A DNA stretch of 64,000 nucleotides from Entonaema liquescens. Taxonomy: Eukaryota; Ascomycota; Sordariomycetes; Xylariales; Xylariaceae. The position numbers and the translations under genes are program-made. The first letter of the stretch is position 1; each line of letters begins with the position of its first letter. Shown piece by piece: positions 22,774 to 34,200 of the stretch. The stretch is taken from positions 2,604,001-2,668,000 of the forward strand of contig CADCSX010000001.1 of the NCBI GenBank assembly GCA_902805475.1. Direction: 5' to 3'. The notes under the pieces are model-generated. The model did not search any database, had not been told where the DNA came from, and was given only the letters and a program-made list of their open reading frames with translations.

Positions 22774-25069
22774 TCAGTGCCCATTGAAACCCTCTTCCTG
22801 CCAATCCCCAGCGTGGGCGGCCTGTCCTCTCCCACCACTATTACCGCCGGCTGCCCCTCCCGCTACTGCGGCGGCGGCTATACCTTGGCTAAGATTGCTT
22901 GAATGCTTCTCGACGTCTGTTGTACCAAGCCAGTACAGTGAGAAAAATACTAGGATGTGTAATGCGACGCAGTACGCTGCAAATAGATTCCTGCTCGTTC
23001 GCGAAGCCAACACCATTCGCGTCACTGAATATACTATCCTCTCTGGGAAACTCATCCGTTTGTAAGCCCTTGCTGACTCGCGCCCTCTGAACGCTGCAAA
23101 AGGCGAGATGTTAGACTCGTACGCTTGCTTATACCGGTCTAACGCAATCCCGGGGTTTCCAGTTCCGCCTATCGAGACCACAGACGGATTAGGATTCGAT
23201 GAGTACGCCGACGCTGACGACGCCGACGGCACATTACGATTGTAAGTCGACACATATCGTGTCTTTTCGTATAGCTGAAGGTTATCCTTCTGCAAAGCTG
23301 CGATTTCTTGGCGCAGTTGCGACACGGTGCGATGACACTCCGACAATTCCCCTTCGAGCTGGGCGTTGCGTTTTTTGAAGCGGTCACGTTGTGCGGTGAT
23401 CATGGGCAAGATGCCTGAGCCGCCGCCCATCGGCTCGCCCCCTGTCATGCGTGGATCGAAACCAGATATGATAGACGATGTAGGCGATGTTCTTCCACCC
23501 CTCCTTCCGGGTGCTATGGACGGCGCGTATCTTGTGTACGTGCCAGCTACCGAAGCTCCTGAGGGGAATGCATTGTGCCCTTCAGACTGAAGGTTAGCTA
23601 GATCATTTTCCAACTGAGTATTGAGATTCTGTGATCTTTCCAAGTCGGCATTTGTTCTTGACATTTCTTCTTGGAGGTTCTCTAGCCGGGTTTGAAGATC
23701 TTGATGAGACACCCGTAAGATAGTCAACTCGTCGCTCAACTTCTTGTTCCTGGCTAATAGCAATTGTTCCAGGGTATCACCTTTCCCCTTAGGAGCGGAG
23801 CCGTTCGATTCCGAAGCAGCTAGCATATCATCGTCATCACCTGTCGCGAATTCGATGCTTTTGAGGACTTCTAGTTCTTGCTTGATATCATCGTAGTCGT
23901 TCCACTTCTGTACCTTCGCTTTTAGACTGTCACGCTCCTCCTTCAAAAGACCAACTTCTCTTTCCAAGCTTCTAAGTTTCGTGTCAACATCCCTCTTGAA
24001 AGCCTCCTTTTCTACCCTCGCAGAGTCCAGCTTGCGAATCAGCGATGAATTCTCCGACCTCATTCGTATATATCCGGGGTCATCTTCTAAAACTGGTGCC
24101 TGGGTTGTGACTTGGGACTTAGATTGGGCGAGCTCTAGCCGTAACTGCTCATTCCGAGCTTCAACGTCAGCCAATCTGGCGCTAGTTCGTTCTAGATCGG
24201 AATTGATCATCTCTAACTCCGCGTTCGTAACATGGCCGTAGTTACCCTCAGCATCCGCATCTTCCGACCCTTTTAGGCGCTGGTTCACCTCATAACTAGC
24301 CTTAATCTCGTTTAGTAGTCTCTCCTGACTTTCAATCTTTTCCTCTAGCGCCTTCTCTTTCGCTTCCCAGTTGTCCTTCTTCTCGTCTACAACTGCGATC
24401 CAAGACTCTTCTACTTCCCTAACTTTGGTCTCGAGATTGCTTTCTAGCTGCTTGCGGTTGGCGCTTTCTGACTGTAGCCTTGCCTCCGTCTCCTCTAGTT
24501 GTGATGTGAGCTTTGCGACGTTTTCTTGTAAGTGCTGGTTCTCGTCGGTAAGCTTAGGTAGAGTGTCTTCGGCCACGAGCATGGAGTCAACCGACGCTTC
24601 GAGCAAAGGATACGGATCGGGAGCATTCTCGAGGGCGGAGTAAACTTGTAGAAACGCAGAATTGGTCGATTTGGAATGATTGGTGAGGAGATCTATAAAG
24701 GTCTGGTATGCTTTTAAGAGACCCTTAATTTCTGTTAATTTGGTCGCATCATCCAACTTTCTGAAATCCTTGGTCTTTTGTGCCAAATCCTTTCGCTGGA
24801 CTGTAGAGTCTCGTTGGAAAGCTACGATGTCAGAAGCGGTATTATCAAGAGTGGACATTAACGAGCCCAGATCAATGTCTATCAAAGGTTAGAACCAAGA
24901 ACATAACAACTCCAATGCGGGTAGCAAAGGAATGCATACTTCTCCATGCTGAAATAGCATGCTGAAATAGGTTCGTTCCATCCTGACTGGAGATATCTGC
25001 TTGTTCATCACCGGTAGGCTGTGGTGATTGGGGTTGTGCGGCTCGCGGCGCCTCAGACACGTTGGCCAT
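22774..25069 (-). CDS. COY1: CASP/Coy1 Golgi coiled-coil membrane protein
   Basis: A golgin of the CASP family acting in Golgi retrograde and intra-Golgi vesicle traffic; yeast Coy1 is the counterpart. Two exons (25069-24940 and 24878-22774) join in phase across a 61-nt intron to give about 744 residues. The N-terminus carries the conserved STLDNTASDIVAFQRDS and LAQKTKDFRKLDD blocks. Long coiled coils fill about residues 110-600, with a low-complexity linker rich in Gly and Ser in the middle. The C-terminal CASP domain ends with MSFPERIVYSVTRMVLASR and one membrane helix at about 673-694 (a C-terminal anchor), followed by a Gly/Ala-rich 49-residue luminal tail that is longer than usual. Divergent from VPS3 with a 571-bp shared upstream region. 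The leader just before the ATG is a purine run on the coding strand. Confidence 0.93.
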
Positions 25070-25640
25070 GTTTTTTTTTTCCTTTTCCTTTTCCTTTTCA
25101 ATTAGGGGCAGATGTTGCTGCCTCGGTTATCGAAGCATTAGATATGGACTAATAGGAAGGCTGATATACTACAAGAAGTTATGCGACAGGCAACCGACGT
25201 CAGTCGCTCGCGCCGAGGTGGTGGGTGGTGGTAGATTGGTCTAGAATAAGAATAGTTGTGAAGGTTGAACGTGTTCGTTCCATGTCTCGAACGTAGGCTG
25301 CATCTAGTAGATGCAAGTACAGGGATCCGTAAGTTCGGCGAATTGAGATTTGATTAGCGGATTTAGTGCTAGAAATAGACTGCAATCCACTGTAGCTGCC
25401 TTTTCAGGTCCCTGAAGAGCTGGATCATTTATGATTGGATGTACAATAGAAATTGTACATGTACGTAATCCTCAGCTCCAAGTCCCTAGCTCCAACCCCA
25501 GCTTCTTACAACATCACAAATCCTCAAGACGCCCGCACTTGAATTACCTGCCTAACCTTTATCTTCACCACCATTAGTTCTCCATTCGCAAGCCGGCAGT
25601 ATGAATATCTTTAATTACTTATGATGCTGTCGCTTTTGCC
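25070..25640. promoter_or_regulatory. Shared divergent promoter region of COY1 and VPS3
   Basis: This 571-bp gap separates two divergent membrane-traffic genes. A TTTTCC tandem run (25079-25098) sits immediately upstream of the COY1 start. No TATA box or known operator can be assigned with confidence. Confidence 0.5.
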
Positions 25641-28600
25641 ATGGCTTCCGAACCTCCAAGCGACGAGAGCTCGCTAAAGACGTTCAATGTTGGACCCTTC
25701 GTACTTCGAACCCTCTTCGCAGATGTTCCACTATCAGAAGATGGAACGAAGGACGACATAAGTATTAACTGTGTCGAATATTTAGGTGCGCATAGCATAA
25801 GAATCCTTTACCCGTGGTCCAGTTGACGTCAAGTCCAAACCAGTTAATACCCTCATCAGATAACCACTTATATGTCGGCACATCCGACTCGGAACTTCTT
25901 CACTTTTTTCAGATACCCCCAGATCCTGCAGATAAATCCGGCGCGCCGACTTTCATCCTCGCTTCAAGATTGCGCCCTGTCTTTGCCGAATCAACAGCGG
26001 CATCATATTCCACGAGACCCGGCGTTCAACAGATACTATTGCTGCCAAGCGTTAATAAAGCTTGTATCTTATGCAATTGGACCGTCACCTTCTATTCGCT
26101 CCCAGAGTTAAGCCCGGTCTTTGGTGGAACATCAGTCAAGAATTGCAATTGGGTAGGCGGGATAGATCTCAACGAATTGACAACCAGCCAAGATGGACGA
26201 GGAGAAACCCCAGGCGTCATTATACTACTGTCGCTCAACCGGAAGATTCAGCTGGTTAACATAGCCGATAGGGCTCACCCTCTCAAGAAGATCGACTTTG
26301 CTGGAAGCACGATTTCCGTAAGGAGAGACTCGATTGCCTGCGTAGCAGACTCGCGCAGCTATGCCTTGCTCGAAATCAACCACCAATTGAAAATCCCCTT
26401 AATGTCTATCTCATCACTAGACGAAGCCGAGCCGGGAAACATCGTTGGTCAAGCCCAGCATATTTCTGGAAGTTCGGGCGGTGGATTGAATCGCAGCAAC
26501 TCTACACAGTCTCGCTCGCAAACCGAGAGCCCCGAACCACCTATTCATAGACGGGGGACTAGCTTGGGTGACTTTATAACGGGTGCTAGTCGAAAACAGG
26601 AATATCATGCTGCCGAGGATGAGGAACCGGTTTCACGACAACCAACTCCTTCTGAACTAACAGCTAATCAACCCCCACCCGATGACCCTAATGTTCCAGT
26701 ATCAGATAAAGCCGCAGAGGATCAAACCGATCGAACGGTTCCAACTTCCAAGCCTCGGCCGAGCCTGAAGCCGCTCATCGTATCCCCAACGCCAGAGGAG
26801 TTCTTATTAGTGACTGGTACGGACCCACTGGAGCCAGGCATTGGCATGTTCGTAAACCTAGATGGTGATCCAACACGACCGACTATTGAATTTGACCGAT
26901 ATCCTAAGGATATTGTCGTCGACGGAGGCCCTACAGACACGTCATCGTCACGAGCATCCCCTGCCCTAGAAGAGGAGGGATTTGTTCTTGCGTCGATGGG
27001 CAGAGACTTTTCCGATGGTGTACACTACGGCCTTGAGATCCAACGCTGGGATACTAACGCAGCCGAAGGCGAAGTCTTGAAATATTGGCTTGAACCTCCA
27101 ACTGCTGACCCAGTTGCCAATTCTGCACAAAATATAGGAATTCGAGCATTACGTGGGACAGAAGACACACACTTCCCAGAAATTGTGGATAGATTATGTC
27201 GACGGAGATTCGTTCCATTCTTAACGGATAACACAAACGCTTCGACCATCTCTCTACGAACTTGTGACTCTAGAACGGCCTCTTCTATGGAGAGGTTGTC
27301 CAAAGAGAGAGAGCTTTTCGATAGGGATACTGATTCTCAAAGTGAAGAATCTTTTCCCGATGGTTGGCAGGCGGCACGTAACACCGAAGAGGAGGATTAT
27401 GCTCGCCGCCTCTCAGGAAGCATAGCTCGCTTGGCTGTCTGGTCCGGAAAGGATATATGGTGGGCTATTCGGAATCCCTTAATCTTGCAATTAGATGCAC
27501 AGCTAGAAGTGGCAGTATCGGCTTCGGATGAGGCGTCTACCCAACGACAAGGCTTGTTTGCCATCTTAAATTCCTTTCGAGGTCAGGATGCCAAGTCAGA
27601 ATTGGAATTTCTAACATTTAACTATATACGGCAACGAGCTAGTATACTCTTATTGACAAGCTTCCTCAAGTCGGAAGACGCTCCTTTTTCGGAATCGGAC
27701 CTCCGAGCTATGGAAGAAATTCTAGTTGATAGTCTTCTCGACCCTCGGGTCGTTTTATCTCTGATACCTGGAGCTCGCAATGAGGTAATCGAGACGAAAC
27801 GAGGCATATGGATATTTGGAGGCGTCAAATCGACTGCTGAGGAATTCATCTCGAGCAGGGACTTTGATAGGGAAAATTCAACTATGAGTGCATTATCGCA
27901 ACCCGTACTGCATTTCCTTAGGCGCTTCCTTACCGCATGGAGACGAAAGAAGGGCTTCGGTAGTATACCGGACGAGAGCGAGGTTTTCCGAACTGTTGAT
28001 GCGGCTCTGCTTGCTGTGCTCCTCGAGCTTGATCAACATTCGGCTACCGGCCCAGCCAAAGCAAGGTCAATCCGTGCCGACTTATACGAGCTCGTAGATA
28101 CGGGTGTGGATTGTTTTAACAGAGCAGAAACATTGATCGAATCTTACCACCGTCTCTATGTGCTCAGCAGACTCTACCAGAGCCGTAAGATGGCAGGAGA
28201 AGTCTTGGCTACTTGGAGGCGTATCATTGAGGGTGAACGAGATGACGGGGGTGAATTAACCGACGGTGAACAGCGAGTACGCGAATATCTCTCAAAGATT
28301 AGCAACCAATCCCTAGTCCAGGAATATGGAATCTGGCTAGCGAATCGAAACCCGAAGCTTGGTGTCCAGATCTTTGCTGATGATAGGGGTCGTGCTCCGA
28401 AATTTGATCCTACCCAAGTGGTTCAACTCCTCAGAGAAGAGGCCCCGAATGCGGTGAAGTATTATCTAGAGTACCTCGTATTCGGTAAGGGTTATACTGT
28501 ATACGTCAACGAGTTGATTATGTTCTACTTAGACATCGTAATCACTCGTTTTCGAACGTCGCCTGAAGCTCGAGAGGTAGTAATGTCTACATATACGGCA

Positions 28601-29323
28601 TACCGTGCTCTACAGCCTCCGAAGCCCACATACCGCCAATTCTTGACGGATAACGCTCCTGCTGATGATGAGGCATGGGTTAGTCGGTTACGGCTGTTAC
28701 AGTTGCTTGGCGGTAACCATGACTTTGATTTAGCAGTCATAAGAGACCGGATCGCAAGTTTGAATACGGCAGCCGAAGACCTTCTCGTACCTGAGACTAT
28801 AATACTTGACGGCCGAGAACGTAAGCACGAAAACGCATTGCGTCTATTAGTCCATCATCTCGGAGACTACGATACTGCCGTGGCCTACTGTATCCGCGGC
28901 GGTGCAAGCATATATACCATCTATCAAGCCCAGCAAAGCCCACCGCCTACGGACTCAGAAGCACCCAAAGCACCCACGCGCCGTGATAGCATGCCACCGA
29001 CGCAGGACCAACAAGCTCGGCTCTTCCACACCCTACTAGGCGAATTCCTCAAACTAGAGGATATTAGCGACCGTGTGGAGCAGACGGGCTTACTGCTGGA
29101 GAAATTCGGAAGTTGGTTCGATGTCGGCGACGTACTGTCGGTGATACCGGATAACTGGAGCGTGGACTTGGTTGCGGGTTTCCTGGTGAAGGCGCTGCGG
29201 CGGATCGTTATTGAGAAGCACGAGACCACGGTGGCGAGGTCCCTCAGCTCGTCGCAGAACCTCCAGACGCAGCATGACTTGATCGTGCGGATTCAGGAGA
29301 AGGGGCCTAGTATTGAGACATAG
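25641..29323 (+). CDS. VPS3: Vps3/TGFBRAP1-like CORVET tethering subunit
   Basis: A large protein of about 1202 residues from two exons (25641-25785 and 25860-29323; 74-nt intron, in phase). The N-terminal third is a citron-homology (CNH) beta-propeller as in Vps3, Vps39 and TGFBRAP1: NHLYVGTSDSELLHFF, LPSVNKACILC and LPELSPVF are typical. A disordered Ser/Pro-rich insert lies at about residues 225-310, followed by the rest of the propeller. The C-terminal half is alpha-helical, with the Vps39-domain-1-like block (ADLYELVDTGVDCFNRAETL) and a clathrin-repeat-like region. The N-terminus resembles Vps3 rather than Vps39/Vam6, so I assign CORVET, which tethers early endosomes through Rab5; a Vps39-type HOPS role is the alternative. 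No RING end is seen, as expected for this branch. Confidence 0.82.
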
Positions 29324-29823
29324 GGGTGATAGTGTTCATATGATGTTTTTATGCACTTTAGAACGCGGTTGGCTTTGAGATAGGTGTTTAGCTAGGGTCA
29401 TTTGATTCGCTACCGCTTGTGTAATTTATACCCCCTATCTACGCTCGAGATACCTCGTGGCAAATCAAGGCCGTTGCATTTCCATCTGGTTTTCTCGGTT
29501 ATCGAGTTACCCTTTACGTTTTTGGTAGATCACGTTGAATTGAACGTTTATTCATTATCGATGAATGGATGGTTCATTCCGCTAAGGTATGCAGATTCCC
29601 AGCCACCATGAACGAGAACCAAACTCCAACCGACGCCAACGGCAAATGGCCAATCTAGCTCTAGCTTTCCCGCCATGCAGCAATAAGTCTCCTTCACTAG
29701 AGATATCCGTCCATTCATCGGTCAATACATCCCGAAGGGCCCCCATTAAACCAACCAATCCCTCTTCTCTTATTACATACATCGCGGCCATCGGGTAGGT
29801 ACCTATCCGTTCCCGGACTTCAC
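29324..29823. other. Convergent intergenic region, 500 bp
   Basis: It lies between the 3' ends of VPS3 and the BCS1-like gene and should hold both 3' UTRs. No other gene is seen. Confidence 0.5.
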
Positions 29824-32095
29824 TCACTGGACCTGCATAATCTTCGTCTTCATCGCCTTCTGCCGCAGCAGGCCATCCACCCACATATCCGCCTCCTCGA
29901 GCGCCTTGCGGGGCTGCTTCTTGCGCTTGAGCAGATACCCCTGGATCTGAGCGGGGAGAACTCGCCTTCGGGGATCTTGGCGCCGAAGGCGGTTGCTATG
30001 GCAGGAAGTTCTTCTATGGGGATATCGAGGTCGGGAGCTTGTTGAATTTCGTCGCCGTTGATATTATCGGTCTTGTCTTGGTGGGCGGGGATGGGGGCGG
30101 AAAAGGATGAAGAGGAAGGTGATAGGACGGAACTGGCCTGGTCCTCCTCATACATGCGTACGAATAGCTCCCGCGCCTGGTCCTGCGTTGCGTTCGCGAA
30201 CGCGACTTGTAGGTCGACACGCCCGGGACGAATCAGTGCGTCGTCGAGCTGTTCGGGGGTGTTGGTTGTCATGATTAGCACGCGGCCTTCTTGGCTGGCG
30301 ACGCCGTCGATGGCGTTGAGGAGCCCGGAGAGAGATATGCCGACTTTTTGGTCGCTTTCGCCTTCTTTCTTGAGCGCGCGGGCCAGGTCGCTCACTTTCC
30401 AGTCGCGGGGCCCTTTAGTTTTGATGGGTTTGCTGGTATCTGATGGCTCAGGCTGCGATGTTTCTTCGTCGAATTGGTTCAGGGACGGGCGCCGGAGACC
30501 GGCCGTATCGATGTCTGGAGGATGGTTAGTACGTAGTTTTGATTTTGACATCTCATAACCGAAGGATAATACAGAAACCATAGCTTAGGTTCATATAGGG
30601 GCATGAGTGGACTTGCCTTCTAATAAGACGATGCATCGACGCGGTAGCGTGGCAAATAGGTTGCTCAAGTCTTCTTCCGTTAAGCTCGGCTCGAGAAGCG
30701 ATATTACGTGGATATCTAAACCGAAGATCCCAGCTAGGGCAAACGAAAGTGACGTCTTGCCGGTTCCAGGAGGTCCATGGAAAACTATATTAACGATAAT
30801 CAGTAATTACTTCTTCTGTTAAGGGGTGTAGGGGGGCTCGAGCTCGTCTTGAGAGTAATATTACTCCCGCCAGGTTTGGATAAGAGACATTGACTCTCGA
30901 AGTAAGTTGAAAGGACAGCAAGGAAAGTTTTAAAATACGTACGATATCCTCTCCGTAATGGTATACCTCGATTCGAACTATCCCATCAGGAGTCAGTAAT
31001 TTCTCTCCCAAAACACTCGTAATGAATAACACTGGATCCTACTTACTACCACTTTGGAGTCTCAGGATGCAGATACTCATTAATATCAGCAAGAACCTGT
31101 AATTTCTGCTTCTCGTCCAACACAACAGTCTTGATATCCCTGATAGGTCGATTTGCAACCTGGTGCCAACCAACACGGCCCCCAAATCGACGACCGGCGT
31201 TGGTGCTTGGCCGCTTCACCGTGGTCCTGGCCTGGTGGTCGCGGAAGTACTGCTGCTTAGCATGGGCTAGCAGCTGCTTGATAGGTTCTGGTTATTCACG
31301 CGTCAGCTCATGTGTAAGTCAGACGGGGACCCACGGGATGGGGGAAAAGCTTACCCGGACTTCTCCAAAAGCACGAAATGATCAAGTCTTCCTGGTCCCT
31401 GAACATCTGCCCTGACATGTTGCTCTCGTCAAATATCGATTCCCGCTTCCGGTTGAGCTGGAAGTATTGACCGCGCCACCAGAAGCTGTGGTAGCCGACG
31501 GCGGGACTGAAAAAGGCTGGCTGAGGTGGGTGTTAGTGGGTACTATATAGGTAGTACTAGGTGGGAATAATATAAAGGGTGGTGGTAATAATCAGCAAAA
31601 ACTTACAGCTCTAGCTTCCTGGTTGGAAAAGTTGAGATAGCGACCAGAACTATCCCTAGCCACGCTCGCCGCATCCTCGTCCCCAAACCTTTTGCCTGCC
31701 GTCTCAGCCACCAGGTCTCTCGAATTCACCATTCTAGGCTGGGAAGCAAGCCAATCCATAAGGTGGGCGTAGATGTCATCATTGTTCATTATATGTACGC
31801 TGCTCATGAAGTGCCCAGTAACGGTCCGGTAAAGAAACCAGTAGACTTGACGAAACACCTTCTCAAGAGCCCAGAGAACACCGATCATAGCGAGAAGGTT
31901 CGATGGCTCAAAGCCTAGCCATCCTCCTATGAACCCGTAGATAGGCGCCAGACCGCGGAGGCCGACGAGGGTTAGGATGCTTTCAACTGCTTTAGCATGG
32001 TGTGTGTTATCCGTCACCGAAGTGTTTCCGGTTGTATGTGATATATTAGCGCCTATGCCTGGAAGCAGGCTATTAAAGACGGCGCCGTAGTCCAT
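29824..32095 (-). CDS. BCS1-like AAA ATPase (one apparent frameshift)
   Basis: A BCS1-family AAA ATPase of about 596 residues. The N-terminal BCS1_N domain has a hydrophobic segment (NLLAMIGVLWALEKVF) and the HIMNNDDIYAHLMDWLASQ block. The AAA module shows Walker A GPPGTGKT at about 314-321, Walker B CIVLLEDID at about 366-374, and the second region of homology with MTTNTPEQLDDALIRPGRVD. Canonical Bcs1 moves the Rieske protein across the inner mitochondrial membrane; ascomycetes carry many paralogues of unknown substrate, and this may be one. Exons: 32095-31607, 31520-31355, 31287-31047, 30977-30943 (a 35-nt microexon), 30784-30617 and 30514-29824. The intron at 30616-30515 has a GC donor (GCAAGT). 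In the last exon one C must be added to the coding-strand C4 run (29953-29956) to read the conserved EFSPAQIQGYLL end to the TGA at 29824-29826. Confidence 0.85.
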
Positions 32096-34200
32096 GTTTG
32101 CCGTGATGACTTTTATCACATATAGCAAGCAAGTGTTATTTACTAAAGCACCGGTAGTGGTGGGTGATATGAGATATCTAAAGAAGAAGAGAGAGAAGAG
32201 TGGTAATGCTTCTTATATGTACCTAGATATAGATATATGTAGGCATATATGTAGGCATATATGTAGGCATATGATTGAATATTCAGTTAGCCCAGAAGTA
32301 GAGTTATCTTTTCAGCCTCCTCTTATAAGTACTATAAGTACATGCCACTTATGAGTATATGTAGGCACGGGAGAGGATTTGTTTTAGTCATGTGGGTGGT
32401 CAAATATACGTAAGTGGAAGGGAAGCTACCTAATCCGGGTGGCGACTCAATTTCTAATTGGCCGTATTCTTATTTAGTTTGATGCATTGTTAGAAACTAT
32501 GCATATGTAAGTCTTTCCTGCCTGTTTGTTACCTTCTGCCTTAAAAAAAAAAAAAAAACACGTATACCCTTGCCTTAAGTGATCTTATCAATTATGACTA
32601 ATTCTGTACTTCGGATATGTTTTGAGTTGGTTGTTACCTAGGCTATAGTGCTTATACCAGTCTATTAGAGGGTAGGATTAGCAGGGAATCGCCTATGATA
32701 CCGCTATGATTCATGCATGCACTATACCGTTTTTTTTTTCTTCAGGTGACTCAAAGTTGCTTGAACCATACAACTACAGCTAGGTATCAGACTTGTGGAG
32801 TGCATACATAAGTTACGCGGCTTCGATCGTAACGGGAATATTAAATCGGTTAGAAAGGTTGTATGAATGGGGTGTGATCGCTACATAAAATCTTGGCTGA
32901 CTTCTCATATATCACGTACTTCGGTGACGTGCATATGCAAGGTTCAACCAGCATCTGAATATTATACCTAGCTAGGTTTAACTTCTCTGTTTGATAGAAG
33001 CTGAAGAACCCCAATTCGTTTCCCTATCTCGTTTTTCTTATAAAGTATAATATATATTGCTACTCTTATTATTTCCCTTCTTTCTCTTTCCAGTATCTCG
33101 CTTCTGTCTATTCCCAACAGTGCGGGTCTATGATGAACTTACTAACTTATCTAGGGTAGCCAAGACTGCCGAAAGCTCCTTTGAAAGAACGCCAACTAGC
33201 TGAGGCAACATCAGCGCCAGTACATAAGACCCATAACTACCTATATATTACAGTACCAACAGCATAAGCTCTCATTCGGTTGCTCATGGTGGTTCCGGTT
33301 ATTGTGGAATATATAAGTATAAAGGAAGCAACTAAGACTATCTTGAAATTGCACGTCGAGAAGATTGAATCTCCAATAAGCACGTGCAGGTATCTTGACA
33401 TATGCAGCATCCCACATATATCCTAGCGTGTTGGACATGTATATTCCCAGTTGTTAGTCCTGCAAGTGGGCTTCATTGCGTATTTAGTCCCAACGCCAGT
33501 TTGGTATATGGCGGCTCAAAGATGCCAGGTCTCCCGGCTCCGTGGTATCCAATCCAAGACAAACAAGACGGCATGCAACACGATCTAACATTTAAACAAC
33601 CGAAGCATAGCTGGGCGCGACTCGGCCCGAGTCAATCATATATTCCGCCTACTTATAGAGATATATCTCGTTATCCTGGATATTGCAAGACGTTCCAGAG
33701 CGTTACCTCATTCCCAGTAGTTGGTGCAACACACAGCCTGTGGTGCTACTGATGGGGCCAACCAGCATAACCCTCACGCTAATTTATTGAGCATCCTGCG
33801 GCTGTCGGGGTAAGGTGTATTACCTAGTCGAAAAACAGTGACATCGGTTATATTGCAATTGGGGAAATGTTGCAGAGAGGATACCCTCCTATACCTGAAT
33901 AAGCCTATGAAATCGAACAGTTGAACAACCGAGAACAAACCTCACCTCGCCCGAGACTAAGAGTGCTAGTCCCGGAGCTGAAAGCTTTCTTCTCCCGGTG
34001 GGCAATTATGGACGATCCAGCACCATGTCCTGAAGAGAGTTTATCTTCTAAACTCCATCATCGGTTGAGGGAATTCCTATATCGCTAGAGGCCGCAGAGC
34101 CTCGCACCACGCTTCGGAAGGTGAGAGTGATGTGTATAATCTCGTGTCTGCACTATACCACATGCCCTTCTGCTGACGCATTGTAACCCAAGGTGTGACA
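32096..34200. other. Intergenic, 2.1 kb
   Basis: No gene is supported; the open frame at 33402-33752 has no domain or splice logic. It contains a 12-bp tandem repeat and an A15 run near 32542. It includes the promoter side of the BCS1-like gene and the 3' side of PWP2. Confidence 0.5.
32236..32272. repeat. Tandem repeat, three 12-bp units
   Basis: Three head-to-tail copies of ATATGTAGGCAT in the 5' flank of the BCS1-like gene. Confidence 0.85.

Noticed and set aside
30956..30990. GTTCGAATC box resembling a tRNA T-arm (minus strand)
   Set aside because: It overlaps the BCS1-like microexon and splice acceptor, and no acceptor stem or D-arm can be folded around it.
33402..33752. 116-codon plus-strand frame between BCS1-like and PWP2
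   Set aside because: No domain, no coding-like third-position bias and no plausible splicing partners.
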